Assembly (NCBI GenBank): GCA_965657135.1 | Contig: CBFHNF010000015.1 | Coordinates: 1-64,000 of the forward strand | Source of the DNA: HIMB11 sp965657135 | GTDB taxonomy: Bacteria; Pseudomonadota; Alphaproteobacteria; Rhodobacterales; Rhodobacteraceae | Direction: 5' to 3' | Length of the DNA stretch: 64,000 nt | Shown here: piece by piece, positions 17,663 through 25,746 of the stretch | Layout of the letters: each line of letters opens with the position of its first letter | How positions within the stretch are numbered: the first letter of the stretch is position 1 | The notes under the pieces: model-generated | Seen by the model: the letters and a program-made list of their open reading frames with translations, nothing else | The model's database searches: none | What the model was told of the DNA's origin: nothing | Translations under genes and position numbers: made by a program

Positions 17663-18664
17663 ATGACAGTCACAGTTGGAATCAATGGATTTGGACGTAT
17701 CGGACGATGCACATTGGCGCATATAGCCGAAAGTGCCCGCAACGACGTTCAGGTTGTAAAAATCAACGCAACTGGCCCCATTGAAACCAACGCACACCTA
17801 TTGAAATATGACAGTGTGCATGGCCGCTTTAACGGCAACGTTGTAGTCAAAGATGACACATTGGATTTAGGTCGCGGGCCCATGCAAGTGTTTTCAACCT
17901 ATAATCCAGAGGAATTAGATTGGTCGGGTTGTGATGTCGTCTTGGAATGCACCGGCAAATTTAACGACGGAAACAAGGCAGATGTTCACATTCGTCAGGG
18001 TGCTAAATCTGTCCTGATTTCGGCTCCTGCGAAGAACGTGCAAAAAACCATCGTTTACGGCGTAAACCATCGTGATTTAATTTCAGGCGACACAATGGTA
18101 TCCAATGGATCCTGTACAACAAACTGTTTGGCGCCGCTGGCCAAGGTTCTAAACGATGCTGTTGGCATTGAACGCGGCATCATGACAACAATCCACAGCT
18201 ACACTGGCGACCAACCCACCCTGGACCGTCGTCACAAGGATCTGTATCGCGCGCGCGCTGCCGCAATGGCAATGATCCCAACATCGACTGGCGCCGCCAA
18301 GGCATTGGGTGAGGTGTTGCCAGAACTCTCTGGCAAATTAGACGGAACATCGATGCGCGTACCAACACCGAATGTGTCCGCTATTGACCTTACATTTGAG
18401 GCGGGCAAAGACGTAACGGTTGAATACATCAACGAAATCGTGCGCGAAGCAGCAGCAGGACACATGGGACACGTATTGGCCTGTGATCCAGAACCCAAGG
18501 TATCGATTGATTTTAATCATACGCCTGAGTCCTGCATCTTTGCCCCCGATCAAACCAAGGTTGTCGGCGGGCGCACTGTTCGCGTTTTGGCCTGGTATGA
18601 CAACGAATGGGGGTTTTCTTGCCGCATGGCAGACGTTGCAGCCACGATGGGACGTCTGTTGTAA
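17663..18664 (+). CDS. gap: Glyceraldehyde-3-phosphate dehydrogenase, first copy, possibly NADP-preferring
   Basis: This 333-residue type I GAPDH has 'GINGFGRIGR' at the N-terminus, the nucleophile Cys in 'SNGSCTTNC', and 'HSYTGDQPTLDRRHKD'. At the coenzyme-specificity position the usual 'IND' is 'INAT' (Ala36 instead of Asp36), and the loop that is usually Leu-Pro before HKD is Arg-Arg. In this family loss of that aspartate together with changes at the Leu-Pro pair favours NADP. The second copy downstream keeps Asp36. AGGAG precedes the ATG. It has upstream palindromic operators and a strong terminator, so it is a single-gene unit. Confidence 0.95.
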   Translation: MTVTVGINGFGRIGRCTLAHIAESARNDVQVVKINATGPIETNAHLLKYDSVHGRFNGNVVVKDDTLDLGRGPMQVFSTYNPEELDWSGCDVVLECTGKFNDGNKADVHIRQGAKSVLISAPAKNVQKTIVYGVNHRDLISGDTMVSNGSCTTNCLAPLAKVLNDAVGIERGIMTTIHSYTGDQPTLDRRHKDLYRARAAAMAMIPTSTGAAKALGEVLPELSGKLDGTSMRVPTPNVSAIDLTFEAGKDVTVEYINEIVREAAAGHMGHVLACDPEPKVSIDFNHTPESCIFAPDQTKVVGGRTVRVLAWYDNEWGFSCRMADVAATMGRLL

Positions 18665-18682
18665 AGCAACCATATGCCAATT

Positions 18683-18710
18683 AAAACCCTGCCTTCAAAG
18701 CAGGGTTTTT
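18683..18710 (+). terminator. Rho-independent terminator after the first gap gene
   Basis: A perfect 10-base stem, AAAACCCTGC and GCAGGGTTTT around a 7-base loop, ends in T5. It starts 19 bases past the gap stop. Confidence 0.9.
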
Positions 18711-18764
18711 GTTTACCCTCATTCGGTTACACCATAGACATTCGAATAGAATAAACACAGGTGC

Positions 18765-18910
18765 ATGATGGGAAACTATGGCTGGGCGATCTTATTCACT
18801 GCGATCCTGTGTGTGATCGGCTATGATATTTTTTCAATGGATCGTTGAATTTCCATTTTTTACTTATCAAGGGTGACAAGTTGATCGAATATCTTGCCTT
18901 TTGGCGCTGA
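18765..18910 (+). pseudogene. Frameshifted small single-span membrane protein ORF between the gap genes
   Basis: The 348 bases between the gap genes hold this ORF. From ATG 18765 it reads 'GWAILFTAILCVIGYDIF', one transmembrane span, then stops at 18846 after 27 residues. One base out of frame, from the T6 run at 18829-18834, an open frame continues as 'FFNGSLNFHFLLIKG' and ends at 18910 with 'KLIEYLAFWR'. Joined by a one-base shift at the T-run it gives a 48-residue protein. I recall short Rhodobacterales proteins, one hydrophobic span ending in a similar 'LxEWLAFWR' sequence. The lesion could be a sequencing miscall of T7 as T6, a real mutation, or slippage on the T-run. Function is unknown. 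Confidence 0.6.
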
Positions 18911-18943
18911 TTTCGTCGTGAAACTCGATCCATCCGTTTCAGC

Positions 18944-18980
18944 TTGACAATTTAGTTAAGATGACCATGTTAGCGCTAAC
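18944..18980 (+). promoter_or_regulatory. Promoter region of the second gap gene with perfect palindromic operator GTTAGCGCTAAC
   Basis: TTGACA at 18944-18949 is a consensus -35 box. The 12-base perfect palindrome GTTAGCGCTAAC lies at 18969-18980, where the -10 element should be, 32 bases before the gap ATG. A repressor bound there would block RNA polymerase. The same sequence, less perfect, occurs twice before the first gap gene. Confidence 0.6.
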
Positions 18981-19012
18981 TTCATCGCTCTCAGAAATCA
19001 AAGGATCTAAGC

Positions 19013-20014
19013 ATGTCAATCAAAGTCGCGATCAACGGATTTGGACGCATCGGGCGTAACATATTACGTGCCATCGTTGAAGCCGGGCGCACAGATATTG
19101 AAGTGGTCGCCATAAACGATCTTGGCCCAGTGGAAACAAACGCCCATTTATTGCGGTTTGACAGCGTGCATGGGCGCTTCCCTGCCCAAGTCGACACAAC
19201 GGCAACCACATTGGACGTTGGACGCGGTCCCATCGAAGTGACAGCGATCCGAAATCCTGCAGAACTGCCCTGGGGTCATGTAGATGTTGTTATGGAATGT
19301 ACAGGCATCTTTACGGATCGAGACAAAGCCGCGATTCATTTACAAAACGGCGCAAGTCGCGTATTGGTGTCGGCCCCGTCAAAGGGTGCCGACAACACCA
19401 TTGTTTATGGTGTAAACCACAACACCCTAAGCGCGGATCAAACGATCGTTTCAAACGCATCGTGTACGACAAACTGTTTGTCGCCTGTGGCAAAGGTTCT
19501 GAATGACGCGATTGGGATCAAACGAGGATTTATGACGACAATTCACAGCTATACAGGCGATCAACCAACCCTAGACACAATGCACAAGGATCTCTACCGC
19601 GCGCGCGCCGCTGCGATGAGTATGATCCCAACGTCCACAGGTGCGGCCAAGGCGGTTGGATTGGTATTACCAGAATTGAACGGAAAATTGGATGGGGTTG
19701 CAATTCGTGTCCCAACGCCAAATGTTTCATGTGTCGATCTTACCTTCGAAGCGACCCGAGACACCACTATTGATGAAATTAATGAAGCAGTGCAAGCCGC
19801 CGCATCTGGGCCAATGAAGGGCGTTTTGGGATACACAGAGGATCCGTTGGTGTCCATGGATTTCAATCATGATCCGCATTCATCTGTTTTTGCCAGTGAA
19901 CAAACCAAAGTTATGGATGGCAACATGGTGCGCATCTTATCTTGGTATGACAACGAATGGGGATTTTCCAACCGCATGGCCGATACGGCCGTTGCGATAG
20001 GAAAATTGATTTAG
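19013..20014 (+). CDS. gap: Glyceraldehyde-3-phosphate dehydrogenase, second copy, NAD-type at residue 36
   Basis: This 333-residue type I GAPDH is the same length as the copy at 17663 and highly similar to it. It has 'INGFGRIGRN', the active Cys in 'SNASCTTNC' and 'HSYTGDQPTLDTMHKD'. It keeps the NAD-specifying aspartate ('AINDLGP', Asp36) but has Thr-Met rather than Leu-Pro before HKD. AAGGA stands before the ATG. The tandem pair probably splits glycolytic and gluconeogenic or NADPH-yielding duties, under the same palindrome-binding repressor. Confidence 0.95.
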   Translation: MSIKVAINGFGRIGRNILRAIVEAGRTDIEVVAINDLGPVETNAHLLRFDSVHGRFPAQVDTTATTLDVGRGPIEVTAIRNPAELPWGHVDVVMECTGIFTDRDKAAIHLQNGASRVLVSAPSKGADNTIVYGVNHNTLSADQTIVSNASCTTNCLSPVAKVLNDAIGIKRGFMTTIHSYTGDQPTLDTMHKDLYRARAAAMSMIPTSTGAAKAVGLVLPELNGKLDGVAIRVPTPNVSCVDLTFEATRDTTIDEINEAVQAAASGPMKGVLGYTEDPLVSMDFNHDPHSSVFASEQTKVMDGNMVRILSWYDNEWGFSNRMADTAVAIGKLI

Positions 20015-20030
20015 GGAATGTTGGGGCGTC

Positions 20031-20816
20031 TTAGCGCCCCTTCCAAACAGGATCACGTTTTTCTGCAAAAGCGCGCGCGCCTTCTAATTGATCCTCTGAA
20101 GTATAAAGCTTTTCGACGGTTTCGAACTGCGATTTCGTGATCTTGTTCATCGCTTCTTGGAATTTCATGTCCTCAGACTCTCGCACAATTTCCTTGATCG
20201 CGGCATAAACTAAGGGCGGCCCCGAGGCCAAAAGCTCGGCCAATTTACGCGCCTCGGCCATCAAATCAGCCACGGGGTAAATATTATTAACAATGCCCCA
20301 TCCCTTGGCCTCTTTAGCATCAAACCAACGCCCTGTCAGCAAAAGTTCCATCGCAATATGATAGGGAATGCGTTTTGGCAACTTTACGGATGCGGCGTCC
20401 GCAACCGTGCCTGAACGAATTTCAGGCAGGGCAAAGGTGGCATGATCCGCTGACAAAATGATGTCCGCAGATAAGGCCAGTTCCAGCCCGCCACCACAGG
20501 CGATCCCGTTCACGGCGGCAATCACGGGTTTGTTCATGCCGCGCAATTCTTGCAATCCCCCAAAACCGCCCACACCATAATCGCCGTCAACAGCATCGCC
20601 CTCGGCCGCGGCCTTCAAATCCCAACCCGGGCAAAAGAATTTTTCACCGCCCCCTGTAAGGATCGCAACGCGCAATTCAGGATCATCACGAAAATCTCGA
20701 AACACATTCCCCATCACACGGCTGGTGGCCAGATCAATAGCATTCGCTTTGGGACGATCCAAGGTCACCTCTAACACATGGCCATGACGTACGGTTTTTA
20801 CTGGACTATCGTTCAT
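20031..20816 (-). CDS. caiD: Carnitinyl-CoA dehydratase / crotonobetainyl-CoA hydratase (CaiD)
   Basis: This 261-residue enoyl-CoA hydratase matches enterobacterial CaiD closely along its length, including 'LEVTLDRPKANAID', 'GWDLKAAAEG', 'NKPVIAAVNG' and the C-terminus 'FAEKRDPVWKGR'. The enzyme reversibly hydrates crotonobetainyl-CoA to L-carnitinyl-CoA. It overlaps the acyl-CoA synthetase by ATGA and is last in the carnitine operon. CaiD is best known from anaerobic carnitine reduction; here it is next to aerobic carnitine dehydrogenase genes, so it more likely works toward carnitine. Confidence 0.9.
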   Translation of the reverse strand: MNDSPVKTVRHGHVLEVTLDRPKANAIDLATSRVMGNVFRDFRDDPELRVAILTGGGEKFFCPGWDLKAAAEGDAVDGDYGVGGFGGLQELRGMNKPVIAAVNGIACGGGLELALSADIILSADHATFALPEIRSGTVADAASVKLPKRIPYHIAMELLLTGRWFDAKEAKGWGIVNNIYPVADLMAEARKLAELLASGPPLVYAAIKEIVRESEDMKFQEAMNKITKSQFETVEKLYTSEDQLEGARAFAEKRDPVWKGR

Positions 20817-22840
20817 TTCGCTCTCCTGATCAGGGCGTCAACTGCAATCGCAGCTGTAGGTGTTGCAATTATTGGATTTATTTCTACTTCTAAAATATCA
20901 TTCATATTTTGTTCAACATAGGCCTGAACGGACATCACAGCATCGACCAAGGCCGACATTGAGGCCGCCGGTTGTCCACGATATCCATTCAGAATAGGCG
21001 CAATTTTTAGACGCTGAAACGCCTGCACCACATCATCCTGAGTGACAGGTAAAACCAAGGTTTCACTGTCTCTAAGGACCTCAGTCATCACACCGCCTGC
21101 GGCAAGTGTCAAAACAAACCCATGTGCAGGATCCGCAACCACCCCGACCAAAATTTCGCAAACAGTCCCACCGATCATTTCTTCGATCAAAAAGTTATCA
21201 TGCCCCATGCGAACCGCGGCTTGTTGAACGTCTTGAACCGAGTTGAGGTTCAATGCAACACCACCGCTGTCGGATTTGTGGACGATCCCTTGGGCCTTTA
21301 ATACGGCAGGAAAGGGAAAATCAGACATCTTTGCGATTTGATCGGATGACACCACGCGGGCCTCTGGAACGCGCAATCCATATTCAGCGAGTTCTGTTTT
21401 CGCCTCTGCTTCGCTTAGGGTGTGGCTATCCTCGGCAACGGATGAAATCCATAATCGTTCATCACTTTGCATTCCCTTCCCGATTAGGCCCGCAGCTAGG
21501 ACCGCCTCTAGGCTTTCGCGCAGACCATTCAAACACGGAATTCCCAATCTTCCCAAATGTTCGGAAACATGTTCAGGCATGTTTTCCACAAGGCTTGCGG
21601 TGAGGATCAGAACACCGTCATTTTGTGCGCGTGCGTATTCGACACCCTCAATCACACAATCCCACGCCGATTGTGAACACCGATCGCCGCGTGGGAAATC
21701 AACAACCAAAATCGTTGCATCCTGTTCCCCCATCATCATGGCCGCAAAACAACGTCCCATCGCTGACCCATCACCCCAAATATAAGTGTGATAATCCAAT
21801 GGGTTGGCAAGCGCTACTTTATCCCCCAATGCCGCGCGCAATGCAGTGCGTTGCGAGGGAATCAATTCAGGAAAGAAAAGGCCAACCGCCTGCCCAAGAT
21901 CAGCCATGAGGCTTGCCTCTCCGCCTGAACAGGACATGGTTGCGACACGATCACCAGACATCGGGCCAACATGATGCAACAGCATCAGAGTTTCCATAAA
22001 TGTTGATAAATCCTGCACCTGTGCAACGCCCAGTCTTCGAAAAATTGCACTGGCTCCCGCAGCACTCCCCGCGAGCGATGCCGTATGTGAAATTGTGGCA
22101 GCCTGCGCTTGAACCGATGCACCGATCTTGATCGCGACGATCCCCTTGCCCAGATTATGCGCCAAACGCGCCAATTCAACAAATTCGTTGGGATCCCCCA
22201 AACCTTCGATATGCAAACCAAGAGCTGTCACGCGCGGATCCGAGAGGACAAATCGCGCCAAGGCTGCCATGCTGACCTTGGCCTGATTGCCTGCCGTCAT
22301 CAGATAGGCAATCGGCAAGGCGCGCGTCTGCATACTTAGGTTAATGGCGATATTGGAACTTTGCGTGATAATCGCAACCCCACGATCCACTGGAACACCA
22401 CCATGTTGATCAGGCCACAGACAGGCCTGATCCAAATAATTCACAAACCCATAACAGTTTGGGCCAACAATCGGCATATCCCCTGCCGCTGCAACCAATT
22501 CGGCCTGCAATGTTGCACCGTCCTGCGTTTCTGCCTGACTTTCTAAAAAGCCAGAGGCAAAGCAAACGGCACCTCCTGCACCCATGTGGGCAAGATCGCG
22601 CACCACCTGAATTGTCGCGTTTCGGTTCACACAAATAAACGCCGCATCAGGAGGTTCAGGCAGGTCGCCTAGTGTGCGATAAACCTGCAATCCATCGATC
22701 TCGTTAGATTTGGGATGGATAGGATAAATCGCACCTTGAAACCCAATTTTGCGACATTGTTCGATAATCGAGCGCGCCCAAAACCCACCCCCAATCACCG
22801 CGACAGATTTCGGTCGAAACAGACGATCCAACCCAGACAT
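20813..22840 (-). CDS. NDP-forming acyl-CoA synthetase (acetate-CoA ligase family), probable betainyl/carnitine CoA ligase
   Basis: The 675-residue protein has an N-terminal CoA-binding Rossmann domain ('VAVIGGGFWARSI'), the succinyl-CoA-ligase-like middle domains ('VGPNCYGFVNYLD', 'TMSCSGGEASLMADLG'), and a C-terminal ATP-grasp domain ('AVLKAQGIVHKSDSGGVAL'). The expected phospho-histidine lies in one of the middle domains. The domain order is that of ADP-forming acetyl-CoA synthetases with alpha and beta parts fused. No CaiB-type CoA-transferase or CaiC ligase is present, so this enzyme probably activates gamma-butyrobetaine, crotonobetaine or carnitine. It directly abuts the acyl-CoA dehydrogenase gene. 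Confidence 0.85.
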   Translation of the reverse strand: MSGLDRLFRPKSVAVIGGGFWARSIIEQCRKIGFQGAIYPIHPKSNEIDGLQVYRTLGDLPEPPDAAFICVNRNATIQVVRDLAHMGAGGAVCFASGFLESQAETQDGATLQAELVAAAGDMPIVGPNCYGFVNYLDQACLWPDQHGGVPVDRGVAIITQSSNIAINLSMQTRALPIAYLMTAGNQAKVSMAALARFVLSDPRVTALGLHIEGLGDPNEFVELARLAHNLGKGIVAIKIGASVQAQAATISHTASLAGSAAGASAIFRRLGVAQVQDLSTFMETLMLLHHVGPMSGDRVATMSCSGGEASLMADLGQAVGLFFPELIPSQRTALRAALGDKVALANPLDYHTYIWGDGSAMGRCFAAMMMGEQDATILVVDFPRGDRCSQSAWDCVIEGVEYARAQNDGVLILTASLVENMPEHVSEHLGRLGIPCLNGLRESLEAVLAAGLIGKGMQSDERLWISSVAEDSHTLSEAEAKTELAEYGLRVPEARVVSSDQIAKMSDFPFPAVLKAQGIVHKSDSGGVALNLNSVQDVQQAAVRMGHDNFLIEEMIGGTVCEILVGVVADPAHGFVLTLAAGGVMTEVLRDSETLVLPVTQDDVVQAFQRLKIAPILNGYRGQPAASMSALVDAVMSVQAYVEQNMNDILEVEINPIIATPTAAIAVDALIRRAK

Positions 22841-24001
22841 CTATGCCCCCAAAGGACGCAACAAATCGCGGCTGATGATGTGGCGTTGAATTTCCGACGT
22901 GCCGTCCCAAATGCGTTCCACCCGCGCATCCCGCCAAAACCGTTCAATTGGAAAATCATCCATTAGCCCCATCCCTCCAAAGATTTGCAGAGTTTGGTCG
23001 GTTACGCGGGCTAACATTTCTGTTGCGTATAATTTGGCCGAGGCAATTTCACGATTTGCAGGCAGGTTTTGATCCAACCGCCACGCAGAGGCCAAGGTCA
23101 GGTGATCAGCTGCATCGATTTCGGTGATCATATCCGCGATTTGAAAACTAACACCTTGGAATTTCCCAATCGGCTGGCCAAATTGTTCACGCTCTGCCGC
23201 ATAGTTCAACGCATAATCAAAGCAACGTCGTGCACGTCCCACGGACATAGTCGCAACAGTGATGCGAGTGGCATAGAGCCATGTATTCATCACCTCAAAC
23301 CCGCCATCAACCTCGCCCAGGACTTGGGCATCGGCCAGACGGCAATCATCAAACTCTAGCACCATATTTTTATAGCCACGGTGGGATACGGACTTATACC
23401 CATCGCGGATCGTGAACCCGGGTGTGCCGCGATCGACCAAAAATGCAGTGATCCGTTTTTTTGGACCCTTTGGGGTTTGATCTTCACCTGTTGCAATGAA
23501 ACAGATAATAAAATCAGCGTGTTCTGCACCAGAGATAAAGTGTTTCGTTCCATTCACAACCCAATCACCGCCATCGCGACGCGCGAAACATTTCATACCC
23601 CGCACATCTGAACCTGCGCCAGGTTCAGTCATAGCCAGCGCATCCATCCGTTCACCGCGCACTGCAGGCATCAGATATCGTTCAACTTGTTCCCCTTCGC
23701 AGGCCATCAAGATATTTTGAGGCCGCCCGAAAAAGTGGTTTAGCGCCATGGATCCACGGCCCAATTCGCGTTCGACAAGTGCAAATTCCAAATGACTTAG
23801 CCCCGCGCATCCCACGGATTCTGGAAAGTTACAGGCGTAAAACCCAAGATCGATGGTTTTTTGTTTGATGTCTTGGGCTATATCTGTAGGCACCTCGCCT
23901 GTGCGTTCCACCAAATCTTCATGGGGATAGATTTCGTTTTCAACGAAACTGCGCACTGTATCCACGATCATCTGTTGTTCATCAGTCAGTCCAAAGTGCA
24001 T
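22841..24001 (-). CDS. Acyl-CoA dehydrogenase, probable gamma-butyrobetainyl-CoA dehydrogenase
   Basis: The 386-residue flavoprotein has the family signatures 'AMTEPGAGSDVRGM', 'REQFGQPIGKFQGVSFQIAD' and the C-terminal 'RIWDGTSEIQRHII' with its catalytic Glu. AGGAGC lies ten bases before the ATG at 24001; the longer reading to 24052 enters the upstream gene. It follows the carnitine dehydrogenase gene by four bases. Between a CoA ligase and CaiD, the obvious reaction is dehydrogenation of gamma-butyrobetainyl-CoA to crotonobetainyl-CoA, as in the bco/cai systems; direct evidence is lacking. Confidence 0.88.
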   Translation of the reverse strand: MHFGLTDEQQMIVDTVRSFVENEIYPHEDLVERTGEVPTDIAQDIKQKTIDLGFYACNFPESVGCAGLSHLEFALVERELGRGSMALNHFFGRPQNILMACEGEQVERYLMPAVRGERMDALAMTEPGAGSDVRGMKCFARRDGGDWVVNGTKHFISGAEHADFIICFIATGEDQTPKGPKKRITAFLVDRGTPGFTIRDGYKSVSHRGYKNMVLEFDDCRLADAQVLGEVDGGFEVMNTWLYATRITVATMSVGRARRCFDYALNYAAEREQFGQPIGKFQGVSFQIADMITEIDAADHLTLASAWRLDQNLPANREIASAKLYATEMLARVTDQTLQIFGGMGLMDDFPIERFWRDARVERIWDGTSEIQRHIISRDLLRPLGA

Positions 24002-24005
24002 TTGA

Positions 24006-25406
24006 TTATGCTCCTGTAGAAAGGGTTGAAAGCGATTGTGCCACAGCCCCAACAGGGGGGCAGGATTTTCTTGTGTCTAGGGAAACATGCAGCAGGAATT
24101 GTTCACAACTTGCCAATGCGGTTCCATCGCTTGCGCGACGCATTTCGTGGCCCAATTTCACCTTTTTACCATCGGCCAGTAAGACACGCGTTTCGACAAT
24201 TATCTCTTCGCCTGCGTGCGTTTCCAATAGGTACTTAATGGTTGTTTCAACTGTGAAGAAGCTGTGCCCACCTGCCACATAATCCTGATCTGCACCAATC
24301 GCCAACATGAACCCATCGGCGGCGTCGCTAAAGACCTGACCATAGCGACCTTCATTCATATGACCGTTATAGTCCGTCCAATCCACGGGCACCACGCGAC
24401 GCACAGTTTGCATTGTTGTGGACTGTTCAGGCACGGTTTGAATGTTTGCTTCGTGCGCCTGTATCAGCGCACCTGCGGCCTGCCCTTGTTGTTTTAAGGC
24501 CCGCATCATCGCAATCAGGTTATTGTCGCGAAGACGTTCCAATTCGCGGATTGAGTGATCCCCCGATTGCGCATCAGATTGATCTGCAATCATTTTTACC
24601 AACTCATCGGTCAATTCCGGTACATCCACCAATTTGGTCCATGGCCATTCCAGACAGGGCCCAAATTGAGCGATAAAATGCGCCATGCCCGCTTCGCCCC
24701 CAGCAATGCGGTAGGTTTCAAACAATCCCATTTGCGCCCAACGCAAACCAAAGCCGTAACGGATCGCATTATCAATTTCTTCTGTCGTGGCGATACCATC
24801 TTTGATCAACCACAACCCTTCACGCCAAACGGCTTCTAGGAACCGATCGGCAATATGTGCCTCTATTTCCTTGCGCACGTGCAATGGGTAAAGGCCAACA
24901 GAGATCAAAAGCGCTTTGGCACGATCAATGTCAGGTTCTGCGTTTTCAGGTGATGGGACCAATTCAATTAGCGGAAGCAGGTAAACAGGGTTAAAGGGGT
25001 GTGCGACGAAAATCTGCCCTTTGTTATCTGATTTTTCTTGCAATTCTGAGGGCTTAAATCCCGAAGTTGACGATCCAATTAGCGCATCATGGCGACAATG
25101 GGCCTGAATCTCAGACATGACCTTATGTTTGATATCCAACCGTTCAGGCACGCTTTCTTGGATCCAATCAGCATTTTTGACAGCCTCTTGAATTGATGCA
25201 CAAATGTTCAACGTCCCCTCAGTCGGCAGCGCCACATCATAAAGCATCGGGAGCGCATGTCGCGCATTGGCCAAGACCTCATTTACCTTGCGTTCCGCTT
25301 CAGGATGCGGGTCGAACAAATTGATATTCCAGCCATTTAGCAGAAACCGAGCGAGCCAACCGCCCCCGATTACACCACCACCAATAATTGCAACTGTTTT
25401 TTTCAT
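24006..25406 (-). CDS. L-carnitine 3-dehydrogenase fused to betainyl-CoA thioesterase
   Basis: This 466-residue protein begins with a 3-hydroxyacyl-CoA-dehydrogenase-type Rossmann domain ('AIIGGGVIGGGWLARF', residues 5-20), then 'GSSTSGFKPSELQ' and 'VAHPFNPVYLLPLIELVPS'. From about residue 335 a hot-dog thioesterase domain follows ('VDWTDYNGHMNEGRYGQVF'). Free carnitine dehydrogenases are about 320 residues; the fusion is known from Rhizobiales and Rhodobacterales. The first domain oxidises carnitine to 3-dehydrocarnitine. The second should hydrolyse betainyl-CoA, made by the BKACE enzyme, to glycine betaine. The ATG at 25406 gives the standard start; upstream codons overlap the lipoprotein gene. 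Confidence 0.92.
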   Translation of the reverse strand: MKKTVAIIGGGVIGGGWLARFLLNGWNINLFDPHPEAERKVNEVLANARHALPMLYDVALPTEGTLNICASIQEAVKNADWIQESVPERLDIKHKVMSEIQAHCRHDALIGSSTSGFKPSELQEKSDNKGQIFVAHPFNPVYLLPLIELVPSPENAEPDIDRAKALLISVGLYPLHVRKEIEAHIADRFLEAVWREGLWLIKDGIATTEEIDNAIRYGFGLRWAQMGLFETYRIAGGEAGMAHFIAQFGPCLEWPWTKLVDVPELTDELVKMIADQSDAQSGDHSIRELERLRDNNLIAMMRALKQQGQAAGALIQAHEANIQTVPEQSTTMQTVRRVVPVDWTDYNGHMNEGRYGQVFSDAADGFMLAIGADQDYVAGGHSFFTVETTIKYLLETHAGEEIIVETRVLLADGKKVKLGHEMRRASDGTALASCEQFLLHVSLDTRKSCPPVGAVAQSLSTLSTGA

Positions 25407-25407
25407 T

Positions 25408-25746
25408 TTAATCCACGCATACTGTTGGGCGTTGCCCATTTTCAAAGGTTTCAAAGCACCCAAAATGGGGGCTGTCAGATGTACAAATTTGTCCGTCCGC
25501 CAAACAAAACCCTTCGCAATCATCTGAGGACGAACAGGATTTGCCCCCGTCATTGGTTTGTGTTTGGCAGATGGCAATGCCAAAACCGTTAATCACGGGC
25601 GTTCCACCCAGTGCGAAACAGTTTTGGGTCACTTGTTCTTGTTCGATAGATTCGACAGGAATGGATGGGGCCGGCGCGTCCCCTTCTTGGCAAGCGCCAA
25701 GCAACAAAAGCACGCAAACCACATATACCCTGCGCCCCAATTCCAT
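25408..25746 (-). CDS. Small cysteine-rich lipoprotein in the carnitine operon
   Basis: The 112-residue protein has a short signal peptide and lipobox 'LLLLGAC', which gives an N-terminal lipid-anchored Cys. Eight further cysteines follow, mostly in 'GKSCSSSDDCEGFC', 'GQICTSD', 'FGCFETF' and 'PTVCVD'. It would be an exported lipoprotein stabilised by disulfides. It overlaps the BKACE stop (TGATG) and ends one base before the carnitine dehydrogenase start, so it is fully inside the operon. A GTG just upstream could also start it. I do not recognise a function; similar small Cys-rich lipoproteins occur widely in Proteobacteria. Confidence 0.8.
   Translation of the reverse strand: MELGRRVYVVCVLLLLGACQEGDAPAPSIPVESIEQEQVTQNCFALGGTPVINGFGIAICQTQTNDGGKSCSSSDDCEGFCLADGQICTSDSPHFGCFETFENGQRPTVCVD

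Noticed and set aside
20023..20040. GGGGCG/CGCCCC hairpin after the second gap gene as a terminator
   Set aside because: The stem is perfect but no T-run follows on either strand and it overlaps the caiD stop codon, so I did not list it.
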